Assembly: GCF_000425225.1 (NCBI RefSeq)
Contig: NZ_AULJ01000047.1
Span: 1-40,736, forward strand
DNA length: 40,736 nucleotides
Direction of reading: 5' to 3'
Origin: Pontibacillus marinus BH030004 = DSM 16465
Lineage (GTDB): Bacteria > Bacillota > Bacilli > Bacillales > BH030062
Shown piece by piece: positions 20,337-27,776 of this stretch; position 1 is the stretch's first letter; every line of letters begins with the position of its first letter. The notes below the pieces were generated by a model. It had not been told where the DNA came from, made no database searches, and saw nothing but the letters and a program-made list of their open reading frames with translations. Position numbers and translations under genes: made by a program.

Positions 20337-20363
20337 TATATACCCTGAGCAAAAATAAGTCAA
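20335..20363 (-). promoter_or_regulatory. sigma-A promoter of mntABCD
   Basis: On the minus strand TTGACT (20363-20358) is followed by 17 bases and TATATT (20340-20335). The predicted start is near 20328, inside the MntR-like site. Confidence 0.75.
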
Positions 20364-20419
20364 CAGCTTAGCTTAAATTAGACAAAAGAAAAGATTTCGA
20401 CAAAATTTTTAAGTTTTTA

Positions 20420-20448
20420 TTGATCTTATATTAAGGATTTGTTAATAT
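20420..20448 (+). promoter_or_regulatory. probable promoter of tRNA-Gly
   Basis: TTGATC (20420-20425), 17 bases, then TAATAT (20443-20448). It would give an 80-base leader before the tRNA. It is divergent from the mnt promoter. The surrounding sequence is AT-rich. Confidence 0.5.
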
Positions 20449-20533
20449 AAAATTTGTGAGCGATGAGTTGTTCATACAACCACGCAAATGACTGATATAA
20501 AGCAGTTTTGAAGCTTGTTTTTTAAATCTTGAT

Positions 20534-20607
20534 GCGGGTGTAGTTTAGTGGTAAAACCTCAGCCTTCCAAGCTGATGTCGTGGGTTCGATTCCCATCACC
20601 CGCTCCA
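20534..20607 (+). tRNA. tRNA-Gly (TCC)
   Basis: A solitary tRNA gene. The anticodon loop CTTCCAA between TCAGC and GCTGA gives TCC. Acceptor arms GCGGGTG and CACCCGC pair, and TCCA is encoded. It complements the GCC glycine tRNA in the first cluster. I see no integrase gene or duplicated 3' end nearby, so no sign of use as an attachment site. Confidence 0.97.
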
Positions 20608-20619
20608 TATTATGTTGCC

Positions 20620-20666
20620 AACGCAGTGTTTCGTTTAAAGGTGTGGAAACGAAGCATTGCGTTTTT
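20620..20666 (+). terminator. terminator after tRNA-Gly
   Basis: A 17-bp stem (20620-20636 with 20647-20663, two wobble pairs) has a ten-base loop and a T run to 20666. Confidence 0.92.
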
Positions 20667-20684
20667 TCATGCGCAATTTTAACT

Positions 20685-20721
20685 CACGAGTTTACTATAT
20701 TTAGTGGATCTCGTGTTTTTC
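20685..20721 (+). terminator. second hairpin with T run before the ATPase gene
   Basis: CACGAG (20685-20690) pairs with CTCGTG (20710-20715). The stem continues through ACTA/TAGT with one bulge, and TTTTT follows. It may be a backup terminator or part of the ATPase leader. Confidence 0.55.
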
Positions 20722-20798
20722 TTATATACAAAACGGATACATTGTAAGGTAGAGCTATTAAACATTAGCAGTCTTTACCTAAGAAAGGGTGTATTTGT

Positions 20799-22508
20799 AT
20801 GAAACAATTGCAACAAAACCTACGAAGAATTGATGGGAAAAGTTATAAAGCTTATAAAGATATACAAGGAACTTATACATTTCAAACCTATGATGTAGCG
20901 ATCGACTATGTTCAGGGAGATCCATTTGCGGCGCCCTCTAAAATTCGATTAATCATTCCGAATTCAACAAGAGAGATTCGACCACAATGGAAAGAGACAA
21001 AATCTCGTAAGTTATATGCAGAAGATGTGATTGCTCGTCATGTTGCAAAGGCTGTTGTTAAAGATAAATCTATGATCAAAGGATCAGGAAAGAGTGGAGC
21101 CATCTCCATCGACGCACCGGGTCAAGAAATTATAGACCGCACAGCTGTATCGATTGAAAATAATCAGATAGTGGTCTGCCTTTCTATAGGCCTACCCGCG
21201 AATGGGCGTCGTATTAATGGAAAGGAAGCAGAGAAGCTATTTTTTGAAGCGATTCCTTCTATATTAGAGCGTTCTGTATTTTCCATGAACGATCATGTTT
21301 TTGAAGAAGTATGTCAGTTAGCAGATCAACACTATGCGATTAAGAAAACAATGAAAGAAAATGGTTGGGTTTCCTTCGTAGCGGATGGTTCTATTCTTCC
21401 TCGGGAAAGTGGGATTAGTAATCGCCCTATGAAAAATGCGATTCCTTTTGAAAGTCCAGAAGCGAACCGTGTATCGATTGATATTCCTCACCGTGATGAG
21501 CCTCTAACAGGCATGGCCTTAAACAAAGGAATTGTGCTTATTGTTGGAGGAGGTTACCACGGAAAAAGTACCCTATTGAAAGCAATGGAACGTGGGGTGT
21601 ATCCTCATGTTAAGGGAGACGGACGTGAATATGTTGTAACAGATGAGGATGCAGTGAAGGTTCGTGCTGAAGATGGGCGACATGTATCAAACGTAAATAT
21701 TTCACCATTTATCAAAAATCTTCCGCACGGCGAAGACACGGTCCAATTTACAACAGAAAACGCAAGTGGCAGTACCTCTCAGGCAGCTAATGTTATGGAG
21801 GCTATTGAAGCCAGTGCATCAACACTATTGATTGATGAAGATACGAGTGCCACAAACTTTATGATTCGTGATGAACGAATGCAAGAACTAGTTGTGAAAG
21901 AAAAAGAGCCAATCACGCCGTTTATTGATAAAATTAAGCAATTACGTGATAGCTTAGATGTATCAACTATTTTAGTTATGGGCGGTTCTGGCGACTATTT
22001 TGAAGCAGCAGATGAAGTGATTATGCTAGACCAATACCTCCCTTATAATGTAACTGAAAAAGCACGTGAAATTGCAGAGCAACATCCATTCCATCGTGAG
22101 CGAGAAGGTGGGGAAGAGTTTGGAGTGATTCCTAAGCGTCATTTCCAACCTAAGAGTTTGGATAGTCGTAAAGGGAAAAAGTCTAAGGTTCAGGCAAAAG
22201 GTCGTACACTTATTTTAATGGGCCAACATGAAATTTCCCTCCATTATGTAGAACAGTTAATCAACGTATCTCAAACACGAATGATTGCTGAAGTTCTATT
22301 ACATTTAGAGCAAAAAGGCTGGTTAAAAACGAAGCGTAGCTTACCTGAGTTACTTGACGAAATTGAAAAGCAGATGGATACGAAAGGGTTAGCTTCCTTT
22401 ACGCCATTTCCACAACAGCACCCAGGTGACCTAGCTCGACCACGACGCCATGAAATTGCTGCAACACTGAATCGTATGCGTTCTAGCCAAGTGGAGCAAT
22501 TTCAATAA
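20799..22508 (+). CDS. ABC-class ATPase of unknown function (PF09818/COG3044 type)
   Basis: A 569-residue soluble protein of the predicted ABC-class ATPase family. Walker A is GGGYHGKST (250-258), a signature-like ASGSTSQ is at 322-328, and Walker B LLIDEDTSA starts near 343. There are no membrane segments and no transporter partners, so it is not a transport ATPase. The N-terminal third is a separate family-specific domain. The trypanosome homologue MRB1590, known from structural work, is an RNA-binding factor in mitochondrial RNA editing. The bacterial role is not known to me. It lies between tRNA-Gly and queG. AAAGGGTG is 7 bases before ATG 20799. Confidence 0.85.
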   Translation: MKQLQQNLRRIDGKSYKAYKDIQGTYTFQTYDVAIDYVQGDPFAAPSKIRLIIPNSTREIRPQWKETKSRKLYAEDVIARHVAKAVVKDKSMIKGSGKSGAISIDAPGQEIIDRTAVSIENNQIVVCLSIGLPANGRRINGKEAEKLFFEAIPSILERSVFSMNDHVFEEVCQLADQHYAIKKTMKENGWVSFVADGSILPRESGISNRPMKNAIPFESPEANRVSIDIPHRDEPLTGMALNKGIVLIVGGGYHGKSTLLKAMERGVYPHVKGDGREYVVTDEDAVKVRAEDGRHVSNVNISPFIKNLPHGEDTVQFTTENASGSTSQAANVMEAIEASASTLLIDEDTSATNFMIRDERMQELVVKEKEPITPFIDKIKQLRDSLDVSTILVMGGSGDYFEAADEVIMLDQYLPYNVTEKAREIAEQHPFHREREGGEEFGVIPKRHFQPKSLDSRKGKKSKVQAKGRTLILMGQHEISLHYVEQLINVSQTRMIAEVLLHLEQKGWLKTKRSLPELLDEIEKQMDTKGLASFTPFPQQHPGDLARPRRHEIAATLNRMRSSQVEQFQ

Positions 22509-22544
22509 AAACGTTACAATAATCTCAGGAAAGGAGGGAAAGGA

Positions 22545-23696
22545 ATGGACATTCACGAACTAAAAGCAGATATGATTGAGTATAGTCAGTCGATTGGGAT
22601 AGATAAGATTGGTATTGCATCACCTGATGTGTTTACTGAACTCAAGGAACGACTTCGAGCTCAACAAGAGAACGGGTACCAATCAGGTTTCGAAAAGGGA
22701 ACAGTGGATGAACGAACTCAACCCCAAAACCTAGTTCCGGAAGCCAAATCGATTATTTCCATCGCACTTGCCTATCCATCTAAATTACAAGATGCTCCTC
22801 AAAGTGTAAAAGGTGACCGACGAGGCCTATTTTGTCGCGCTTCTTGGGGGCAAGACTACCATGATGTTCTGCGTGATCGTTTAAATAAACTAGCGGAATA
22901 TTTAGAGGAGAAGTATCCTGGTTTTGTTTTTCGTTCCATGGTGGACACAGGAGAGTTGTCTGACCGTGCTGTAGCTGAGCGAGCAGGTATTGGTTTCACC
23001 GGAAAAAACACGAACTTGATAACGGAAGAGTTTGGTTCCTATGTGTATCTCGGTGAAATGATTACAAACATTCCTTTTTCTCCTGATGATCCTGTTGAAG
23101 ATAGCTGTGGGGACTGTAACATTTGTGTAGATGCCTGTCCGACAGGTGCATTGATTCAGGGCGGTCAATTGAACGCACAAAAATGTATAGCATTTCTAAC
23201 GCAAACGAAGGGCTTCTTACCTGATGAGTATCGAGGAGTGATTGGGAATCGTTTGTATGGATGTGACACATGTCAAACCGTTTGTCCTAAAAATAAACGT
23301 AAGCGGAATTTAATACACGAAGAATTTCAACCAGACCCTGAAAAAGTGAAGCCGAAGCTTAAACCGCTATTGTCCATCTCGAACCGGGAGTTTAAAGAAA
23401 CATATGGAGAGATGGCGGGGTCATGGAGAGGCAAAAAACCAATCCAACGTAATGCCATACTTGCGTTAGCTCATTTTAAAGATGACTCAGCTAATGATGA
23501 TTTAGTTCGACTTATGAAAGAGGACCCTCGTCCAGTTATTCGTGGAACGGCTGCATGGGCGTTAGGAAAGATTGGGAACCCTGATGCATATGATTCCATT
23601 ATGCTAGCAAAACAAAAAGAAAACGATGCTGAAGTAATAGCGGAAATGGAAAAAGGGATAAAATTACTAGAAAAAGAGCCTAAACAACTTTCATAA
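22545..23696 (+). CDS. queG: epoxyqueuosine reductase
   Basis: QueG (383 residues) is the cobalamin and 4Fe-4S enzyme that reduces epoxyqueuosine to queuosine at wobble position 34 of tRNAs with GUN anticodons. The catalytic Asp134 is in SMVDTGELSDRAVAERAG. Two ferredoxin-type clusters are visible in CGDCNICVDACP and CDTCQTVCPKNK. A C-terminal extension (about 290-383) carries HEAT-like repeats (VIRGTAAWALGKIG). AAAGGAGG lies upstream of ATG 22545. The tRNAs for Asn, Asp, His and Tyr in this window are its expected substrates. Confidence 0.95.
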   Translation: MDIHELKADMIEYSQSIGIDKIGIASPDVFTELKERLRAQQENGYQSGFEKGTVDERTQPQNLVPEAKSIISIALAYPSKLQDAPQSVKGDRRGLFCRASWGQDYHDVLRDRLNKLAEYLEEKYPGFVFRSMVDTGELSDRAVAERAGIGFTGKNTNLITEEFGSYVYLGEMITNIPFSPDDPVEDSCGDCNICVDACPTGALIQGGQLNAQKCIAFLTQTKGFLPDEYRGVIGNRLYGCDTCQTVCPKNKRKRNLIHEEFQPDPEKVKPKLKPLLSISNREFKETYGEMAGSWRGKKPIQRNAILALAHFKDDSANDDLVRLMKEDPRPVIRGTAAWALGKIGNPDAYDSIMLAKQKENDAEVIAEMEKGIKLLEKEPKQLS

Positions 23697-23749
23697 AAAT
23701 TGAATACCATGTACAATGATGGAAAATCTTTCAACAAGAAGGGGTTATT

Positions 23750-24280
23750 ATGTCAAAACGTTCCTTTCTTTATTATGATGAAATGGAGTCGCCAGTAGGT
23801 CCTCTTACGTTATTTGCAACAGATAAAGGCCTGTGTCGCATTGATTATGGAAGCTTACGGGATGTAGAGTCGAAGGTTAGTAGCTGGGCAAGAAAATATT
23901 TTTTATGTGTAGAATTTGTTCACGATGCAGAAAAGTTCCAAGACGTGAAACAACAATTGCAAGAGTATTTTGCAGATCAAAGAGATGATTTTGATCTACA
24001 TTTCGACTTTTACGGAACCCCATTTCAGAAACATGTATGGAAAGCTTTAAGAGATATTCCATATGGCGAAACACGGTCTTACAAAGATATAGCATTAAAG
24101 ATTCAAGCTCCACGTGCTGTTAGAGCAATTGGGGGAGCGGTAAATAAAAATCCCATTTCAATCATCTTTCCTTGTCATCGCGTAATCGGGAGCAATGGGG
24201 CTCTTGTTGGCTACGCGGGTGGACTTGATAAGAAAAAACAATTATTATCACATGAGCATGCAAGCGTCGCTTCTCTTTAG
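23750..24280 (+). CDS. ogt: methylated-DNA--protein-cysteine methyltransferase
   Basis: A 176-residue suicide DNA repair protein that takes alkyl groups from O6-methylguanine. The acceptor is Cys142 in IIFPCHRVIG. The helix-turn-helix and arginine finger region reads YGETRSYKDIALKIQAPRAVRAIGGAVNKNP, shown here in parts YGETRSYKDIA and RAIGGAVNKNP. The N-terminal ribonuclease-like domain is degenerate, as usual. AAGGGG is about 7 bases before ATG 23750. The last 23 bases of the gene form the 5' arm of its own terminator. Confidence 0.94.
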   Translation: MSKRSFLYYDEMESPVGPLTLFATDKGLCRIDYGSLRDVESKVSSWARKYFLCVEFVHDAEKFQDVKQQLQEYFADQRDDFDLHFDFYGTPFQKHVWKALRDIPYGETRSYKDIALKIQAPRAVRAIGGAVNKNPISIIFPCHRVIGSNGALVGYAGGLDKKKQLLSHEHASVASL

Positions 24281-24604
24281 AGGAGTGGCGCTTGCATTTT
24301 TTGGTTGGGCTGTGTTCTTGAGGGAGGCGACAGAATTGCTCGGGTAAGCGACGGAATCCCTCGGGTATGCGATGGGATCGCTCGGGTAAGCGACGGAATC
24401 CCTCGGGTAGGCGAAGGAATCCCTCGGGTAGGCGAAGGAATCGCTCGGGTAGGCGAAGGAATCGCTTGGGTAGGCGAAGGAATCGCTTGGGTAGGCGAAG
24501 GAATGGCTCGGGTAAGCGAAGGAATCGCTCGGGTAGGCGACAGAATCCCTCGGGTAGGTGATGGAATCCCTCGGGTAGACGCCGAATTCCCTCGCCCCCT
24601 GCAC
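24248..24604 (-). CDS. doubtful ORF: heptapeptide-repeat protein from the minisatellite
   Basis: A 118-residue reading frame runs antisense through the 21-bp array and gives about twelve copies of a heptad like PSDSFAY or PRDSVAY. It starts at GTG 24604, with GAGGAGG only 2 bases upstream, which is too close to be a good ribosome binding site. Among the frames, this one has the most variation at silent positions (third bases of the Ala and Pro codons), a slight argument for coding. The end runs into ogt antisense. An overlapping frame from GTG 24617 gives LPERFLR repeats. I consider it unproven. Confidence 0.2.
   Translation of the reverse strand: MQGAREFGVYPRDSITYPRDSVAYPSDSFAYPSHSFAYPSDSFAYPSDSFAYPSDSFAYPRDSFAYPRDSVAYPSDPIAYPRDSVAYPSNSVASLKNTAQPKNASATPLKRSDACMLM
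24258..24303 (+). terminator. terminator overlapping the 3' end of ogt
   Basis: An 18-position stem (24258-24275 with 24280-24297, several G-T pairs) has a four-base loop and a run of T to 24302. The 5' arm lies inside the ogt coding sequence. Confidence 0.88.
24318..24600. repeat. 21-bp tandem repeat (minisatellite), about 12 full units
   Basis: The unit is close to GGAATCGCTCGGGTAGGCGAA. The CTCGGGT (or CTTGGGT) core recurs at 24339, 24360, 24381, 24402, 24423, 24444, 24465, 24486, 24507, 24528, 24549 and 24570, with a decayed copy at 24591 and another before 24339. Every step is exactly 21 bases, with no insertions or deletions. The units differ only at a few fixed positions. The array lies between the ogt terminator and the amidase gene. 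It has no spacers, so it is not a CRISPR array. Four of the six frames are open across it. Confidence 0.95.
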
Positions 24605-24618
24605 TGCCTCCTCGCACT

Positions 24619-24699
24619 TTATCTCAATTCCAAGTCTTCCACAAACAGGGGCTTTAATAGAAGAACGACTAAAATAGTAACAATAAGAAAAAAGTGCAT
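24619..24699 (-). CDS. possible 26-residue membrane peptide
   Basis: A short frame on the minus strand begins MHFFLIVTILVVLLLKPL and ends in an acidic tail. Residues 3-15 form one hydrophobic helix. GAGGG lies 10 bases before the ATG at 24699. Its stop is 1 base before the GTG of the repeat-derived frame on the same strand. I see no convincing promoter. It could be chance; the hydrophobicity is the main reason for listing it. Confidence 0.3.
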   Translation of the reverse strand: MHFFLIVTILVVLLLKPLFVEDLELR

Positions 24700-24782
24700 G
24701 TAAAATGGACCCTCAAACACCAGGTTAACTTTATCATATAAAACAGAATCCCCTCATAAATTGTAGGAGAGGGGGGCTGCCC

Positions 24783-25655
24783 ATGTCGTTCGTGAAAAAA
24801 CTTAATTCCTATTGGCAAAGTCAAATAGAGCAAGTGAAATTTAATCGAATGGATGAGGAGTCATGGATTTCTAAAAAGGTATGTAAACACGAAGAGCGTG
24901 GAAATCATGTGGCGCGTTTAATGGCTGAAGGAGTACCTTTTCGAACAGTCCAGCCTTCAGGGCATCATATTATTGTAGATTACACATTATATGTGACTCT
25001 CTTCATTAAAAATGGGAAAGAGTTTTATATAGAAGAAGCGGAGAAACCTCACCGAGCTACGTTTAAAAATGGCGACCTTATTTCAGATGTTCCTATAGAA
25101 TCAAGTTTACATGATGAGCCAAGGCAAAATGGTAGTCTTGAGTGGGAGGATGCCACTCCTTTAGATACGAGGTTTACTTATGACCGTCAAAAAGCTGTTC
25201 AATATGCTAATCGTTGGTGGAATGATTATAACCCAGCTTATCGCGCCTTTGAGAATGATTGTACCAATTATATTTCACAATGTCTTCGTGCAGGTGGTGC
25301 ACCAATGTGGGGATCACCTAATCGTTCTAAGGGATGGTGGTACTCTGCTAAAACCTGGAGTTATAGCTGGAGCGTTGCCAATGCTATGAGGTGGTACCTA
25401 AGTGGAGCACAACAAGGTATACAAGGAAAGAGGTTGGAAAGGGCTTCTGATCTTATGCTAGGTGATGTGATCTGTTACGATTTCGAAGGAGATGGGCGAT
25501 GGAATCATACAACGATTGTGGTAGCTAAGGATGCAAATGATGAGCCATTAGTAAATGCGCATACGTCGAATAGCTACCATCGGTTCTGGAACTACGAGGA
25601 CTCCACTGCCTATACACCTCAAATTCAATATAAATTTTTCCGAATTGGTGAATGA
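24783..25655 (+). CDS. amidase-domain protein (PF12671 type)
   Basis: A 290-residue protein whose C-terminal half (about 130-290) matches the putative amidase domain found in Bacillaceae. Probable catalytic residues are Cys160 in ENDCTNYISQCL and His242 in WNHTTIVV, a papain-like or NlpC-like pair. The domain is rich in Trp. There is no signal peptide or membrane segment. The N-terminal 125 residues hold no domain I recognise. A role in peptidoglycan or peptide hydrolysis is inferred, and its location without an export signal is a puzzle. GGAGAGGGGG precedes ATG 24783. Confidence 0.8.
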   Translation: MSFVKKLNSYWQSQIEQVKFNRMDEESWISKKVCKHEERGNHVARLMAEGVPFRTVQPSGHHIIVDYTLYVTLFIKNGKEFYIEEAEKPHRATFKNGDLISDVPIESSLHDEPRQNGSLEWEDATPLDTRFTYDRQKAVQYANRWWNDYNPAYRAFENDCTNYISQCLRAGGAPMWGSPNRSKGWWYSAKTWSYSWSVANAMRWYLSGAQQGIQGKRLERASDLMLGDVICYDFEGDGRWNHTTIVVAKDANDEPLVNAHTSNSYHRFWNYEDSTAYTPQIQYKFFRIGE

Positions 25656-25660
25656 AAATA

Positions 25661-25669
25661 TGATATAAT
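25661..25669 (+). promoter_or_regulatory. extended -10 promoter of trmL
   Basis: TGATATAAT is a perfect -10 hexamer (25664-25669) with the TGN extension. The -35 region is poor, as is common with extended -10 promoters. It lies just after the amidase gene and about 25 bases before the trmL ribosome binding site. Confidence 0.5.
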
Positions 25670-25701
25670 ACTCAGGTTAGTACAAGGAAGAGGTGAACGT
25701 G

Positions 25702-26175
25702 ATGCCACTCCATATTGTGTTGTATCAACCTGAGATTCCCGCAAACACGGGAAATATAGCAAGAACATGCCTAGCAACGGATACAGTTCTCCATTTGATT
25801 CGTCCACTTGGATTTTCCACAGATGATAAAATGCTTCGTCGAGCTGGATTGGATTATTGGCATGATGTTGATATCCGTTATTATGACGGTATAGAAGAAT
25901 TATACGAGTCCTTTCCTGAGGGGAGCTTTTACTATATTGAAAACTTCGGAACAGGGTATTGGACGGATTTTGATTATAGTGACCCGGAAGAAGATATTTT
26001 GTTTGTCTTTGGAAGGGAAACAGATGGAATCCCCACATCCTTGCTTGAAGGAAAGGAAGAACGTTGCCTGCGTATTCATATGAATGATAAAGTGCGTTCA
26101 TTGAATCTATCCAATACAGCAGCTGTAATTGTATATGAAGTGATGAGGCAGCAGGGTTTTCCTGGATTAAAGTAA
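25702..26175 (+). CDS. trmL: tRNA (cytidine/uridine-34 2'-O)-methyltransferase
   Basis: A 157-residue SPOUT methyltransferase that methylates the ribose of wobble base 34 in leucine tRNAs, as known for E. coli TrmL. Seen: HIVLYQPEIPANTGNIARTC at the N terminus, HLIRPLGF, LDYWHDV, FVFGRETDGIP and RSLNLSNTAAVIVYE, the SAM-binding trefoil knot. I chose ATG 25702, which is 6 bases after AAGAGGTGA; a GTG at 25693 lies inside that site. It matches the B. subtilis homologue (formerly cspR) closely. The tRNA-Leu (CAA) in this window is an expected substrate. Confidence 0.94.
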   Translation: MPLHIVLYQPEIPANTGNIARTCLATDTVLHLIRPLGFSTDDKMLRRAGLDYWHDVDIRYYDGIEELYESFPEGSFYYIENFGTGYWTDFDYSDPEEDILFVFGRETDGIPTSLLEGKEERCLRIHMNDKVRSLNLSNTAAVIVYEVMRQQGFPGLK

Positions 26176-26205
26176 TTCTTAGGTGTCATAAAAAATATTT
26201 AGGGG

Positions 26206-26236
26206 AAGGACTAATCTTAAAGGGTTAGTCCTTTTT
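26206..26236 (+). terminator. terminator after trmL
   Basis: AAGGACTAA (26206-26214) pairs with TTAGTCCTT (26225-26233), followed by TTTTT. Confidence 0.88.
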
Positions 26237-26356
26237 CATTTCGATTTATTTCCTTTAAAAAGCTGTTAAGTTTATAATAAAAGCTCTAGTTCGTTTATTT
26301 TACATAATATCAACATTCACTATTACTAAGACCATAATATAGGAGGACATATCCTT

Positions 26357-27577
26357 GTGATTATTGCCATCATATTCTTGTTATTCGTCTCGCTTTTTTT
26401 CTCTGGAAGTGAGACAGCTTTAACAGCGACCAATAAGATGAAACTTCAATCGAGGGTCAACCAAAATGATAAAAAAGCAGAAAAGCTTTTAAACCTAATA
26501 TCTCGCCCCAGTGAGTTTATTACAACGATATTGATTGGGAATAATATAGCGAATATTTTGCTACCAACACTTGTTACGACTCTCGCTATTCAATATGGGT
26601 TTAGTGTTGGTGTCGCATCAGCTATTTTAACAGTTACCATTATTATCTTTTCTGAAGTTATTCCAAAGTCTGTTGCAGCAGCGTATCCCGATCGTATTGC
26701 TTTAATGGTGTCTCCGGTGATTCGTTTTTTTGTATTAGCATTTAAGCCGGTTACCATTGTCTTGAATTGGCTGACTGGATTTGTGACCAAAGCGATCGCT
26801 AAAGGGAAACCAAGTGAAGTTACCATATCGAAAGAAGAGTTACGAACAATGGTGGACGTAGCAGATTCAGAAGGAACGTTTAATAAGGCTGAATATCAAC
26901 GAATTAAAGGTGTTTTAGACTTCTATAAACTAAATGTAAAAGATGTACTGAAAACACCCAGAGTAGAGATTACTGCATTACCAAGTACGGCATCCTATGA
27001 AGAAGTACGAGAGGTCGTTATTCAAAATCCATATACCCGTTATCCGGTTTATGGTGAAGATATGGATGATATTATAGCTATTTTCCATTCCAAATATTTA
27101 GTTTCCTGGTCTATGGATAGTGAAAAACCTTTGAAAGACTTCTGTTATAAGGACCCATTGATTGTGTATGAGTTCCACAATGTTGAGTGGGTATTTCGTA
27201 AAATGACCAAGGAGAAGAATCATATGGCTATTGTATTAGATGAATATGGTGGTACGGAGGGAATCCTCACTCATGAAGATGCTATTGAAGCCATGATTGG
27301 TTTAGAAATTGAAGACGAAATGGATACCGAAGAAGATTCTATTGTAGAAAAAATGACAGCAACCGAAATCATCTGTCATGGTAAAATTACGTTGCATAAA
27401 TTAAACTCATTATTTGAAACAGACATACCCGAGGATAAAGATGTATTAGCGGGTTATTTATTAGAAGAGTTCAGTGAATTCCCTGAGGAAGGCTCGGTAT
27501 TAGAAAAGAATAACTTAACATTCAAAATATTAGAGATTGAAGGAAGAAAAATTAAAAAGGTCAAGATTATAAAATAG
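26357..27577 (+). CDS. CNNM/CBS-domain membrane protein (HlyC/CorC family)
   Basis: A 406-residue protein. An N-terminal CNNM domain has three to four membrane helices and SGSETALTATNKMKL (16-30). Then come two CBS domains (about 200-325, with RYPVYGEDMDDIIAIFHSK and AIVLDEYGGTEGILTHED) and a C-terminal CorC_HlyC domain. Relatives include B. subtilis MpfA, a magnesium exporter, so ion (probably Mg) transport is likely but not shown. Older labels such as hemolysin are misleading. GTG 26357 is 10 bases after AGGAGG; no other start fits. Confidence 0.88.
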   Translation: MIIAIIFLLFVSLFFSGSETALTATNKMKLQSRVNQNDKKAEKLLNLISRPSEFITTILIGNNIANILLPTLVTTLAIQYGFSVGVASAILTVTIIIFSEVIPKSVAAAYPDRIALMVSPVIRFFVLAFKPVTIVLNWLTGFVTKAIAKGKPSEVTISKEELRTMVDVADSEGTFNKAEYQRIKGVLDFYKLNVKDVLKTPRVEITALPSTASYEEVREVVIQNPYTRYPVYGEDMDDIIAIFHSKYLVSWSMDSEKPLKDFCYKDPLIVYEFHNVEWVFRKMTKEKNHMAIVLDEYGGTEGILTHEDAIEAMIGLEIEDEMDTEEDSIVEKMTATEIICHGKITLHKLNSLFETDIPEDKDVLAGYLLEEFSEFPEEGSVLEKNNLTFKILEIEGRKIKKVKIIK

Positions 27578-27599
27578 GCTTGAGATTGGATTCTCATAT

Positions 27600-27634
27600 A
27601 AAAAACGCTCAGAGCATGAACTCTGAGCGTTTTA
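27600..27634. terminator. bidirectional terminator between the CNNM gene and the small minus-strand gene
   Basis: A perfect 13-bp stem, AAAACGCTCAGAG (27602-27614) with 27621-27633, has a six-base loop. On the minus strand it is followed by six T residues, on the plus strand by four. It can end both the plus-strand gene and the 26-codon minus-strand gene. Confidence 0.9.
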
Positions 27635-27647
27635 TGATTTATTTAAG

Positions 27648-27728
27648 TTATCTTTTCGTGTCGTAGCCAGCTGTGAAGATCGATACAATAAACGTCACGA
27701 CGACACCCATTAGTAAAGTTAATTTCAT
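27648..27728 (-). CDS. 26-residue membrane protein of unknown function
   Basis: A small gene with all its parts. The product begins MKLTLLMGVVVTFIVSIF, one hydrophobic helix (about residues 3-20), and ends in the charged tail GYDTKR. AAGGAGG (27743-27737) is 8 bases before ATG 27728. Upstream on the same strand are TTCACA, 17 bases, TATAAT. A strong hairpin with T residues follows the stop. I do not recognise the family. A single-pass membrane microprotein is the only supported description. It is divergent from prkA. Confidence 0.75.
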   Translation of the reverse strand: MKLTLLMGVVVTFIVSIFTAGYDTKR

Positions 27729-27776
27729 GGTATTGGCCTCCTTATGTAATACAAACGTCTATAGTCGCTATTATTT

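Noticed and set aside
20534-20607. tRNA-Gly as an integration site for a mobile element
   Set aside because: No integrase gene, no repeated tRNA 3' end and no island-like genes are seen on either side.
24318-24600. CRISPR array
   Set aside because: The units are contiguous with no unique spacers and no cas genes are nearby; it is a simple tandem repeat.
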